Source: Aporrectodea caliginosa (Eukaryota; Annelida; Clitellata; Crassiclitellata; Lumbricidae). Taken from it: a stretch of 64,000 bases of DNA. The notes beneath the pieces are model-generated. The model did no database searches, was not told the origin of the DNA, and saw only the letters and a program-made list of their open reading frames with translations. Of the stretch, positions 12,303-24,116 are shown piece after piece. The stretch lies in contig JACEVL010000053.1 of NCBI GenBank assembly GCA_020284085.1, positions 27,501 through 91,500 of the forward strand. The letters are read 5' to 3'. Numbering within the stretch: position 1 is the stretch's first letter; every line of letters begins with the position of its first letter. The position numbers were made by a program, and so were the translations under genes.

Positions 12303-15200
12303 CTTGGATTTTTGAGAAGTAGACATAGTACATTTGTGTCCTGTGTAGTGTACCACGAAAACGCCTTTACCAGGACATAATAACAACTATGCTCTGAAGC
12401 CTTATGCCATTGCCTATTAGAATAGCCATTAACATTAATTTTGGCAAAAGTTGGACATAGTACGTTTGTACTCTATACAGTGTCATGTTTATATATATAT
12501 ATATATATATATATATTTCTTGCTTTAGAAGCTAAAGTAGGACAGCAGTGATAATAGGGAGGGAGCGAACTTGGAAGTATTGGTTATCGCCTTATTGAAG
12601 CATTTTGCCAATTTGATGAATACAAATGACTAAGAAATTACAATAGTCTGGCTGACTAAAAACCTGTGAATTTTGTGAAATAATTCACGGAGACAGAGGC
12701 TTAAAACTAATCTCACCTTTACATGTTGTGAATGCTGGGTTGACAGGATTTTCAGGTGGCATACTCATGGCCAATGTTGTCTCGTCCATATTTCTGACAC
12801 AATCTTTGTGTCGAACTAAAGATTTTGCGAGGTCACTTGCTTTAGAATCTTCATAATCTTTTTATCCATTAAGTGAAGGAGATATCTCTTGACACATTCA
12901 ACATGAAATAGTCACGTATAGTCCGGTCATTAAATAGTTGAAGTTAAAAAAATTTGAACAAAAGGTTTCTCGATGGTTTTCACCTCTTTGACACGTCTAC
13001 ATTGTACGGAAAAAGTTTATCAAAATATGACAGGGGGACCTTTGTGGAAAATGTGTCAGATCCAAGATGGCCACCGTCAAAATAAACGAAACTGTTATAT
13101 TAGTGAAGCGGCAGTAGTGATACGACTATTGATTCTAGATCAGTCAAGGCTGACTGAACACGTAGCCCCTCCCCCTATTAGCCTAAGCCCTCCCCCTATT
13201 GTTATAAGCCCCACCCCTATTGTTCCACCACAGGCGCCATTGTCTCAAGGCTTAAACCAACGTCAGCTAGGCTATTGTCTTCTGCTATAGGCCAACCCAG
13301 GCTATGGCCTGCTAGTCTATTGTTTCATGCTCTGGCCAACAACCTGCCACTCCTTTGTATCCTGCGCTACCCAAGTCCTTTGTTTCCAGTTCTAAACGGC
13401 GGCCAATCAGATCGAATGACGGGTAGGCACACGATAGGTCATTGGATCAGGCTCATCTGATTGACGGGTAAGCGCACGTGCAATCATTGGTCAGACCCAA
13501 GGAGAACAACCATGATTGATGGGTATGCGCATGCATACCTATTGTTCCCCGCGTCTTGTCGATCAATTTGATTGACAGGTAGACACTCCCCATTCCATCG
13601 TATCAGGAGGAGCTGGTATGCATAATTGTGGTTAATACGTAGGCTCGAGTGAAACCTAATATCTAGTACTATACGCCAGCCAATTTCATCGGCGTGTAAA
13701 CTCATAAGCCCCTCCCCTACCCCAATCCCAATGGCAAGGGCGGGGGAGGCGACGGAAACGGCTGACTACTCACAATATGTACCTAAAGAGAAGAAGCATC
13801 GCCCATTACACGATGTCATGGGTGTCCTAGAACTAGCACTTATATCTCTACTGTGTCCTAGAACTAGCACTTATATCTCTACTGATATTGACATAATGCT
13901 CGAACTTATTTGGGGTGTTATCACGATGTTCTCGGTCTTATATCGCTAAAGGACTATCAGTCAATTGCATAGACATATTTAATATATTACATTGCTACAT
14001 ACTCATGATAGATATTTGATTTTTCAATAAAATCAGCTACTACTGTAGTATACTACCAAAATCATTAGTTTCCAGCTGTCTTTCACTTAACTTCCAAAAC
14101 TTTAATTCTATACTTGTCAACTATTTCGCAATCAGTCGACTGACGATTACCAAATGAAATCAATTAACAGAGCCCTGTACACAACTGCTCACCATATAGG
14201 TAGCATACATATGTTCAATCTAGTTTCAGCATACATACGATATGACATCCAATGGCTACAACATCCACAGCTCATTGACAGATCTCAGTACTGAGGGAAC
14301 TCTGTTACCATACTGAAGCTGTTCCATGTCATTTCTCATTACACCACGCAATGCAAGCGAAATTCACAAACTTCCTAAGAATTAGTCCTCGGCATTCTAT
14401 AGAAAACCGAAAACTGACCTTTTTGATCACGACGGAGTCGCTAGCACACATCAATCGTTCCCATGAAAAGGCGCTACATAGACGCACAAATTCATTTGAA
14501 GCACAATACGTTTCTTGACTAGGTGCTATATAAATATGTGAAATGCACAAAATGTTCAGAAGTCGACTACAGGGTAGATAGGCATCGTAATGCATCTAGA
14601 GCCACCATCATAGCAGTGTGTGATTCATATAGATAGGCACACAACCAAACAATCGGTATTATACATTGGCCAAAATACATACGGAGAAACACGAATAATT
14701 TATGCATAGGCATGAACTCCACGAATACAATGGCTTGCGAGTGTACAGAGACCTAAATAATCTGGTCGGCCTGATAATACGTAAACAAGAAGTTTCCTTG
14801 GTATCGTCAGGACTTATATACACAATTTATCAGACACTAGTTGAAAATATAATCAGACAGCAGCAAACCCCAGGCTTTGAACTTTGAATTAATCTATTTA
14901 TCCATATGATTGACTTGGAATAACGTGAGAGAGGCGCTATATAAATCCATACATATGATGGGGACAACCGAACACGTCTATATAGGGCTACTATCTATAT
15001 TAACAAGTCTTTCTATCTACCCACGCACCAATCCACAACACATATCTATAATGAATGATTAGATTTCACAACCCCAACTTTAAGGCCACACAAATATAAC
15101 CAATCGTCACACATCATTTCACCACAATGTCCCACAATTGTGCAATGTACTTTGGGTAAATTCCCAATAATGCATTTTGGACGAGTTCAAACTTGTCAAA
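12303..15200. other. Non-coding stretch to the left of the Polinton
   Basis: No supported gene. It holds an (AT)n run near 12490, a pyrimidine-rich CCCCTATT repeat (13165-13225), repeated gattgacgggtaggcgcac-type words (13420-13580), and a 31-bp direct duplication (gtcctagaactagcacttat) at about 13824-13886. Short gcgctatataaat words near 14525 and 14935 resemble the LINE tail seen elsewhere. The left end of the Polinton should lie near 15200 or further left, but no terminal inverted repeat could be recognised. Confidence 0.4.
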
Positions 15201-15219
15201 TAACAACACGGTCTCCATG

Positions 15220-15229
15220 GGCTATAAAA
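15220..15229 (+). promoter_or_regulatory. TATA box for the PolB transcript
   Basis: gctataaaaa lies about 80 bases before the ATG at 15308, with a tcacagt initiator-like word about 25 bases downstream. Spacing fits a TATA promoter driving the spliced PolB leader exons; this is inferred from position. Confidence 0.45.
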
Positions 15230-15744
15230 ACGCCAAGCAGCGTCACAGTCGTTCATTGCATCTGGACATCGCTGAAGACGACAGCAGCAACATCAGTAGC
15301 AGCAAGAATGAATTCTACAGAAGGCCAAGGTGCGGAAGCAGCCGAATGTATGGACGATCGAACTCAGACTTGTAAGTATAATTTTAACATTTCAATTAGA
15401 AATTTAAAATATATAGCCAATCATGCTTCATGCATTGGATTTATCATAGATATCAATTAAGGTAAGGATATATATTCAATACACTGGCCTCCACTTCCGA
15501 AGCGGTTCAGCTGTTACAATATGTTCGGTACCGATTTCAAATATCTGAGGGAACTCTAAAACTCAATCTCTGATTTCCAGATCAGATACCAATCTATTAT
15601 TCAAGTTGATCTATTAGCCCACCGCTAGCGGTCTATTATTAGATGACTATGAAATATTTTTATAGTTTCCAACTGCATGAAATGATATATTCTTGATTGT
15701 AAGCCATCCGATGTATAAACTATATATATATTTCGTAGGGTCAT

Positions 15745-15925
15745 CGAGTTGTAATGGGCTCCCATTCGATATGCGCTTTATGCCTCGCAATAATTTTCAC
15801 ACTTACTACCACCTTCTCAAATCTTCTCTGTTTAGCGAAGGCTGGGTTGGGAGCGCCTCTGGTAGGTTCCTTGAATGGGTGCTATATAAATGCTCGGAAC
15901 GAATGACTGAATGAATGAATACAAT
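15745..15925 (+). mobile_element. 5'-truncated LINE 3' end inserted in a PolB intron
   Basis: The translation contains NGLPFDMRFMPRN and LLKSSLFSEGW, matching the extreme C terminus of jockey-superfamily (CR1/L2-like) reverse transcriptases. It is followed by the gcgcctctggtaggttcctt...gtgctatataaatgctc tail and gaatgaatgaat. The same tail ends the larger LINE fragment at 49905-50745. Confidence 0.75.
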
Positions 15926-16432
15926 ATTGACAATATTCCAACAATTGCTATACACTATAATATTCATAGAAATGCATGCATGTAATATGATAATATGTGA
16001 GTAGTATACACATAATATTATGCGGTTCTAGTACACCCCCCCAACATGATACATGATGAATAGGTATTATTTGCATAATATCACAAGGAGTAGTCCAATC
16101 GCATTGAAAGAATCAAGCCCTATCATATGCATATGAATATATTTATCTGCAATTATTTTAAATAATTATAATTATTGAGTATCTAAAATTTAATTATTAT
16201 TTTCAGCCCGGAAGAGAAATTCCATCGAGTCAAACGACGATTGCGAACCATCAGGCCACGCATCTAAGATATATTTAATTAATAATAAAATTAAGTTTAA
16301 AATGAAAATTAAGCTGAGAACCCATATACATATGTTTGTATGTGCATACGTGTGTGGAATTGCAATCGCTTATGTATATGGAGATATACATTGCATAGTC
16401 GAATGTTGAACCATGTATGCATTTACCAGTTG

Positions 16433-16435
<3 letters not shown>

Positions 16436-16472
<37 letters not shown>

Positions 16473-16480
16473 TATATAAT
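16436..16480. repeat. (AT)n microsatellite
   Basis: An uninterrupted tatata run with minor variants in the intron before the zinc-motif exon. Confidence 0.9.
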
Positions 16481-16997
16481 AGTGTGTCTTAAATTATATC
16501 GTTTCAGAAGTCGGTAAAGCCTGTGACTATTGTCGAGCCTATAAGAAGGTCAGACTCAACGATGATGATATATGCGAGTCATGCCTCACCAAACGACTCT
16601 GTCACAAATGCGGTTTTCGCCGCAAAGCCAACTTCTTCGAAGAAGGTAAAGACTTCTGCAAGACATGTGAGCATCGATCAACATCATCACCACCCAGTCG
16701 CGGATCGGTACGAAATACATTCAGCGAAATATCTCTCCCGTCAGATCCAACGACTATCGACATTCGAACTCTCATCATCGGTTTACAAGTAATCCTTTAT
16801 GTGGCCTGAGGACCCGTTTGCAAAATGGTGTTGGGGGAGTTTCTCACTTCCACTTAGTCAGTGGATCCCTAGACATGAAAAATCACCGAGGTGCTTCTCG
16901 GCCATGACGCCACGAATGGCGCTATAGCCAAATCCAATATGGCCGCCGTCGGCCATATTGGAAAATTCAACTTCTTTGTTTCTTACAGTATATGCAC

Positions 16998-18112
16998 GTG
17001 TAATACCTCTAATGTTACTGATTTTGGTATGTAGAATTCATTTCTGACATTGTTTTCGTCATTCGGGGTCATCTTTAGCTTCAAAGGTCATGGTCAAGGA
17101 CATTTTGTTGCATCAACGATGTCAATTATAACTTGGCCAAATATAGCAGTAGAAACAGGTGTAATATCTCTAATGTTACTGATTTTGGTATGTAGAATTC
17201 ATTTCTGACATTGTTTTCGTCATTCGGGGTCATCTTTAGCTTCAAAGGTCATGGTCAAGGACATTTTGTTGCATCAACGATGTCAATTATAACTTGGCCA
17301 AATATAGCAGTAGAAACAGGTGTAATATCTCTTATGTAACTGATTTCGGTATGTAGAATTCATTTACGATATTGTTTTCGTCATTCGGGGGTCATCTTTA
17401 CCTTCAAAGGTCAAGGTCAGGGACATAATTTCGTTATATCAACGATTTCTTATACAACTTGGCCAAATATAGCAGTAGAAACAAATGTGATATCTATAAT
17501 TTTACTGATTTCGGTATGTATATTTCATTTCTGATATTGTTTTCGTCATTCGGGGGTCATCTTTACCTTCAAAGGTCAAGGTCAGGGACATAATTTTGTT
17601 ACATCAACGAATTCTTATACAACTTGGCCAAATATAGCAGTAGAAACAGATGTGATATCTAAAATTTTACTGATTTCGGTATGTAGAATTCATTTATGAT
17701 ATTGTTTTCGTCATTCGGGGGTCATCTTTACCTTTAAAGGTCAAGGTCAGGGACATAATTTTGTTACATCAACGATTTCTTATACAACTTGGCCAAATAT
17801 AGCAGTAGAAACAGATGTGATATCTATAATTTTACTGATTTCGGTATGTAGAATTCATTTCTGATATTGTTTTCGTCATTCGTGGTCATCTTTACTTTAA
17901 AAGGTCAAGGTCAGGGGCATAATTTTTGCTAAATCAACGATTTCTGATATAACTTGGTCGAATGTAGCAATAGAAACAGAAGTAATATTTCTAATGTTAC
18001 TAATTTTTGTGTGTAGAATTGATTTCTGATATTCGAGGTCACCTTTAGCTTCAAAGGTCATGGTCATTTGCATTATAAATTTTTGTTTCATCAACGATTT
18101 TGGTTGTAACGT
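16998..18112 (+). repeat. Left-arm tandem repeat: about seven units of 161-166 bp
   Basis: Each unit has tgtaatatctctaatgttac, gtatgtagaattcattt, cattcggggtcatctttag, then caaaggtcaaggtcagggac and ggccaaatatagcagtagaa. Inner units diverge in step. The aaggtca/aaggtcaaggtca block in each unit looks like nuclear-receptor half-sites in direct repeat. No reading frame. Confidence 0.9.
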
Positions 18113-19399
18113 GGTTGCGGCTGCCGCACGATACTCCCACCGGTTACTTCCATGTCAATGCATTGAATGTCGGACTGGAAGTGCCACGCCTGTGATACAC
18201 AATGCTGCTGCTTAAGACCTGTCGCATAGGCAAGTAGGAGGAGTTGCAAGACCAGGGAATGCAGAGGGAGGCAACAAGTCCACTCTTTCTGGGGCAAGGA
18301 GGAGGTTCGCAATGACAACAAAGGTGGCAGGTCAGGTGTTGAGCAACATCAAGAATGCTAGCGACTTTCTGGCGATCCAGCTCCCCAAATTGGTAGATGG
18401 TCGGAGCCTCGAGCAGCAGGGACAAACCCTCACGTAAAATGCCTGGGTGACTTATGGGTCCGCCCTCCTTTGGGGGGAGGGCTTAAGTTGAGGGGGAACC
18501 TTGTTACCGTCTGCGGAGCGTGGCTCACGTGACGGTGGACAGGTCCAGAATGGTGCGACGCTGGGTGCAATGCTCAAGGCACCATAGCTCACATCTCCCA
18601 AAGCTATGCGTGGACCCGCCGTCTCCGGTGTGATAGGCATAACTCGGCGCCCCATCTGATATGCTGAAACACTGAGTCAAAGGGTCATTCGGTGATCCGC
18701 GATCCGGTTATCCCTACCGGAGTTGGGAAGCGTAAGCCTGACTTGGTTGCCCTGGTGGACGAGGTTGCCTACCTATGTCGTTGATGTCACCATTATCCTG
18801 GACTCTAATGATATTAGTGGTCCATATAAGGAGAAGGCATGCTATTATGCTAGACTTGATGTCGTCGACTGAGTTGCCAATGTCTATCCGCAGAAGCCGT
18901 GCGTATTTGGGCTGCAGTTCTGAACTGGCGAAGAGCACTCCACCATGCGTCGTCAAGCCTCCTTGGAAAGTTCTCAGGGCTGCTGATGAAACACTCATGG
19001 CGTGCCTGGTGTTAACCTACACTTCGAACATGCTCCGACACTTCACCCAGTCGACAGTGAGGGTCCAAGGACGCCGGACTCTGATGCAGCCTCGCCCCCA
19101 TCTCTGAGGGTAAAAAATAGCCAAATAAAAGCTTTGCGGGTATAGTTACCCGATGTTATCGAACAGCACCAGCAGAGTCGCTCTCCGTATTCATCGAGCG
19201 GCTCCAACGGTGTCGCCCTCCCCGATATGTATCGAACGCCACTAGTGGGGAACGTTCACCATATTTAACGACTCCAACGGGGTTTTTTCCCATATGTATA
19301 CAGACCTGCGATTTCTTTATATCGTAAGATTGATCTCCTCTAGCTTTACTTAGCCTTTTAAACTCCCACAATCAGGACTCAGAACGTTTCGCAATCAAT
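18113..19399. other. Unique centre of the fold-back element
   Basis: About 1.3 kb of GC-richer sequence lies between the two repeat arms. Fragments such as KPDLVALVDEVAYLC and YKEKACYYARLDVV (frames near 18735 and 18832, +), followed by ETLMACLVLTYTSNMLRHF (near 18988, +), hint at a decayed retroelement C terminus, but frames shift every 50-100 bases and I do not recognise a family. It may be captured DNA. Confidence 0.4.
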
Positions 19400-20345
19400 A
19401 TATCAATCGCTGACCATGACCTTCGAAGCTAAAGATGACCCCAAATGACGAAAACAATGTCAGAAATGAATTCTACACAAAGAAAATTAGTAACATTAGA
19501 AATATTACTTCTGTTTCTATTGCTACATTCGACCAAGCTATATCAGAAACTGTTGATATAACAAAAATTATGTCCCTGACCTTGACCTTTGAAAGTAAAG
19601 ATGACCACGAATGACGAAAACAATATCAGAAATGAATTCTACATACCGAAATCACTGAAATTAGATATATCACATCTGTTTCTATTGCTACATTCGACCA
19701 TGTTATATCAGAAATCGTTGATGTAACAAAATTATGTCCCTGACCTTGACCTTTGAAGGTAAAGATGACCCCGAATGACGAAAACATTATCAGAAATGAA
19801 TTCTACATACCGAAATCAGTAAAATTATAGATATCACATCTGTTTCTACTGCTATATTTAGCCAAGTTGTATAAGAAATCGTTGATGTAACAAAATTATG
19901 TCCCTGACCTTGACCTTTGAAGGTAAAGATGACCCCCGAATGACAAAAACAATATCATAAATGAATTCTACATACCGAAATCAGTTACATAAGAGATATT
20001 ACACCTGTTTCTACTGCTATATTTGGCCAAGTTATAATTGACATCGTTGATGCAACAAAATGTCCTTGACCATGACCTTTGAAGCTAAAGATGACCCCGA
20101 ATGACGAAAACAATGTCAGAAATGAATTCTACATACCAAAATCAGTAACATTAGAGATATTACACCTGTTTCTACTGCTATATTTGGCCAAGTTATAATT
20201 GACATCGTTGATGCAACAAAATGTCCTTGACCATGACCTTTGAAGCTAAAGATGACCCCGAATGACGAAAACAATGTCAGAAATGAATTCTACATACCAA
20301 AATCAGTAACATTAGAGGTATTACACGTGCATATACTGTAAGAAA
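19400..20345 (-). repeat. Right-arm tandem repeat: about six inverted units
   Basis: Mirror copy of the left array: gaccttgacctttgaagg, ctaaagatgaccccgaatga, gaattctacataccaaaatc and tctactgctatatttggc recur every 161-166 bp. Outer units match the outer units of the left arm best. Confidence 0.9.
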
Positions 20346-20809
20346 CAAAGAAGTTGAATTTTCCAATATGGCCGACGGCGGCCATATTGGATTTGGCTAT
20401 AGCGCCATTCGTGGCGTCATGGCCGAGAAGCACCTCGGTGATTTTTCATGTCTAGGGACCCACTGACTAAGTGGAAGTGAGAAACTCCCCCAACACCATT
20501 TTGCAAACGAATCTTCAGGTCACATAATGGATTAAAGACGTTGTAACTGAAAATCTGGAGAAGCGACTGATAGAAAATGGGTATTCAATATATAGAAATA
20601 TAAAAGAATAATTTATTATATTGACATACATATATCATAGTCTTATCAAGTTACAATCATATATCAGTGCAATGATTTAGTATATCGTCATAACATTGTG
20701 TAAATTAGAATTTGAAACAATCTGAGACTGTATGATGTTCTAAACGCGAACTATACTAATTTTCTATTGAATATACTAGTGTATAATCCCACATATATTA
20801 TAATTTTAG

Positions 20810-23469
20810 TCCCAACAAGTGGTATATTAGATTGGAAGTGCAATTCGAACGAGGAAACCCCGACGGTAGTACGAGGATGACGACTGCATACATGCGATCA
20901 ACCCCGGTCATCATGCTGAATGAAATCAAAACTCAACAACGACTCGAAGATGCTGTAAATCGCTTAGACACATTAATCGACACATTTACCAACGTCGGAT
21001 CCGGTTGGACCATCAATCAACTCGGTAAGGTAGCCCTACATATAGCGGATTATGATGCTATAGGGGGGTCGAGTTATATAGCTAGTCCCACTTGGCTGGC
21101 CAAGAAGAAGGCATCGTTGAATATTAAGAACAGTAACGAACGCTGTTTCCTATATTGCGTTCTCGCAGTTGCTCATCCAGCAGGCCTAAATAATAATGCA
21201 TGCCGTGTCACCAAATATGTACCATACATAAATGAGTTAAATATAGAGGGTCTAACCTTCCCCATCGAGATTGGTCAAATTCCTATGTTCGAGGCCAATA
21301 ACCCCGATTATTCAATCAATGTCATCTGCACCCAATCTGACCAAGACCAAACATTCGTACCCTTATACGCATCCCAACATCGAAGCCGTAAACATACGGT
21401 CAACTTGTTATTGTTGAGCGAAGGCGAAAGACGACACTACATCCTAATCCGAAATCTCACACGTCTTTTAAGAGGTCGCAATACTTGCGCCAATAAAATC
21501 TTTCCTTGCCCATTCTGCCTCTACTGTTTCACGACCGAAGCTGGTTTGCAGAATCATAGAGGTGAATGTGGCACCCATGGCGTTCAACGCGTCACATATC
21601 CCACCCCGAATCTAACACTCTGTCTTTTTCAAATATCCAACACCAAATGCATATCCCCTTCACTATCTATGTAGACTTCGAATGTTTCCTGGGAAAATCA
21701 GAAATCGACGCAGGTAATTCTACTAAATTCCACGACATCCACACCCCAAGCGGCTTCTGCTGTCTAACCGTTTCGTCCTTCGCTCAACACAATAACGAAC
21801 GACCGTATGTTTACAGCGGTCCAAAGGTTGGTAGTGGCATCGTCGATGCGTTCTTCGACCATATAAAATCGGAACAGATTCGGATCAACCGAATATTATC
21901 CAAAAACCAACCAATGTAACGCTTCTAGCCGACGTATTCGAGGAATATCGAAAGATGTCCCTGAACTACTACAAGCTAGACTCGTTACATTACGTTTCGA
22001 GTCCTGGTCTGAGTTGGGACGCGTGTCTGAAAATGACCAATGTGTCATTGGAATTGATTACCGATCCTGATCAATACCTTTTTATTGAAAAGGGTATGCG
22101 AGGCGGTGTCTCTATGATTAGCCATCGCTATGCAAAAGCCAACAATCGTTATCTAGCTCAAGGATACGATGAAAATGCAGAATCGAGCTATATAATGTAT
22201 CTCGACTGCAATAATCTATATGGATTTGCCATGTGCGAACCCCTACCCACCGGTAAATTTCGGTTTTTGGACTCTCAAGAACTCTCAGAGTTCGATTTAC
22301 AGTCCAAAACCGACGACGATTCCAAAGGGTTCATTCTCGAGGTGGATATGGAATATCCGCCTCACCTGCATAATCCACACAATGACTATCCTCTTGCCCC
22401 TGAAAAGATGGCGATAACGGATGAAATGCTATCGCCGTACGCGCGTGAATTGGCCGATAAACTAGGAGTGAAGACGTCCAACAAAATTCAGAAATTGGTA
22501 CCCAATTTATATTCCAAGAATAAGTACGTCCTTCACTACCGAAACCTCCAGTTTTACGTGGCAATGGGACTGAAAGTCGTCAAAATTCATCAAATCCTGG
22601 AATTCGACCAATCTCGGTGGCTTAAACCCTATATAGAATTTAACACGGTTAAGCGGCAGGCTGCATCTAACTCGTTCGAAAACGACCTTTTTAAATTAAT
22701 GAACAATAGCGTGTATGGGAAGCCTATGCAAAATAACCGCCGCCATCTCTGTGTAAAACTGGTAACAAATGAGAGGCGGGCGAAACGCTATATCGCTCGT
22801 ACCACGTTCCAGTCCTTTAGTATCATCAACGATGACGTCACGGCCATCAAATTGATTAAGTCGGATGTACTACTGGACAAACCCATATACGTTGGGATGA
22901 GCATATTAGATATTTCTAAGCTGCATATGTATCGATTCCACTACGAGCATATGCATCGAATCTATGGCGAAAGAGCTAAGCTTTTATTCACAGACACGGA
23001 CAGTTTGTGTTATCACATCCGTACCGACGACGTGTACTCGGACATGTATGACCATCTCGACCAATACGACACCTCGGATTATCCAGCCGATCACTTTCTG
23101 CATAGCAAAACCAATGCGAAGGTGATCAGTAAATTTAAGGATGAATCAAACGCACAGCCCCCTCTGGAGTTTGTCGGACTGCGGTCCAAGATGTATAGTC
23201 TTCTACTACCTCAAGACTATGAGAAGAAAACTGCCAAAGGGGTGAAAAAGGCATACGTGTCCAAGTACATACGGCACTGCGATTACACAAACTGTCTGAT
23301 GGATGAAGAGACCACAACCGCCAACTTTTTCATGATAAGAAGCCGAAAACATCAACTCCACACGACTGAAATCACCAAATCCGCTCTTTCGCCATACGAT
23401 GACAAGAGATATCTAATAAATAATAGCGATTCGCTCGCCTATGGCCACACTAACACACCTGTCGCTTAA
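20810..23469 (+). pseudogene. polB: Polinton protein-primed DNA polymerase B, frameshifted and internally deleted
   Basis: The enzyme replicates the element from a protein primer. Segment 20820-21610 is the conserved N-terminal region (KWYIRLEVQF, GSGWTINQLGKVALHIADY, a C-x2-C zinc motif PCPFCLYC). A frameshift near 21610 moves the reading to the next frame, where exonuclease motif I (YVDFECF) appears. That frame stops at 21919; the following frame resumes by about 21920 with Exo III (YYKLDSLHY), so the region with Exo II is missing. From 21955 to 23469 the polymerase domain is open: motif A YLDCNNLYG, motif B KLMNNSVYGKPM, motif C FTDTDSLCYH, and the usual end with YDDKRYL and LAYGH. With two breaks and the lost exonuclease segment it cannot make an intact enzyme. 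The acceptor is 20809, or 20819 for phase 0. Assignment to the protein-primed B family is firm. Confidence 0.9.
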
Positions 23470-23530
23470 CCGGTAACTAACACCTCGCTGTATATAGTTT
23501 TGAATTTTAAATTCATTGTATATATCGTAC

Positions 23531-24001
23531 TGTCACCAACTCTTTTCTTTCTTAGTTGTGACCTACCTCAAGAACTTTCCTTATCTCTACATATAAATTG
23601 CTCAACGTCTTCTAACTGTTTAAGAATTAAATTGACACAGTTCTTTGAATGTTTCTCCTTTCTTCAAACACAGTTATTTCAAACGTACACTTAATATCAA
23701 AGTTCTTATCAATTACCACTCAACGGTAACTTCTAACATACAGCTCTCTACTGCATTAAACCAACTACTACACTGTATTGTTCAAATTCACTGTCATCAG
23801 CAGTTTCTAAGTTTGGCGCGCTAACTGCACGTGTAGAGAATCTATCGTCAGCCAAAGTTTAGGCTACTTTAGGCCAAGCGCCCACGAGCCGACAGCGCAA
23901 CTAAGGCCTAAGACTAAAACGCTTAACAATCGATACACATTATATATATATCAACCTAAAGAACACCTGTGCTCATTATATATGCAAAACACTTGTTCAC
24001 A
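23531..24001 (-). repeat. 3' LTR of the Gmr1-type element
   Basis: Matches 29791-30261 over the full 471 bp apart from the base in gaacacCtgtgc (A in the other copy), near 23967. Confidence 0.95.
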
Positions 24002-24116
24002 TTACCTCCTTCCCTTTCTTTGGATTGAGCAAATTAAATTTAAAAATTTGCAAAATCATCATGTACTAAATTATGCAATAAACTTAATACTATATAATAC
24101 AGTAAAATAAACAATC

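Larger units (their letters stand above)
15308..16788 (+). pseudogene. Polinton PolB 5' exons with four CxxC motifs
   Basis: Exon 1 (15308-15371) begins with ATG and ends in phase 1 at GTAAGT. A second exon starts at 16207 after TTTCAG in matching phase, but the expected donor near 16254 is not GT, so it has probably mutated. Exon 3 (16508-16788) follows TTTCAG and encodes four CxxC pairs (CDYC, CESC, CHKC, CKTC), which look like two zinc ribbons, then a Ser/Pro-rich linker. It ends before GTA, a good donor that borders the fold-back insertion at 16792. Polinton polymerase genes commonly carry zinc-binding segments ahead of the polymerase. These exons most simply form the N terminus of the PolB protein, but joining to 20810 or later needs a phase change, or use of the AG at 20818-20819. 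An independent small zinc protein is possible. Confidence 0.5.
16792..20532. mobile_element. 3.7-kb fold-back transposon with TA target duplication
   Basis: The two ends are long inverted repeats starting ATCCTTTATGTGGCCTGA on the left and the complement of ATCCATTATGTGACCTGA on the right, each bordered by TA (16790-16791, 20533-20534). The outer 200 bp or so of each arm are nearly identical, then both arms become tandem repeats in mirror orientation. TA duplication suggests a Tc1/mariner-like transposase in trans; no transposase is encoded. It sits directly after the donor splice site of the zinc-motif exon of PolB and leaves the GT intact. Confidence 0.85.

Noticed and set aside
12973..13290. 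105-codon + strand ORF with PPPIS repeats
   Set aside because: The Pro-rich part comes from a CCCCTATT repeat; no domain and no conserved start.
18091..18425. Overlapping minus-strand ORFs in the fold-back centre
   Set aside because: No recognisable motif, and two frames overlap fully; not supportable as genes.
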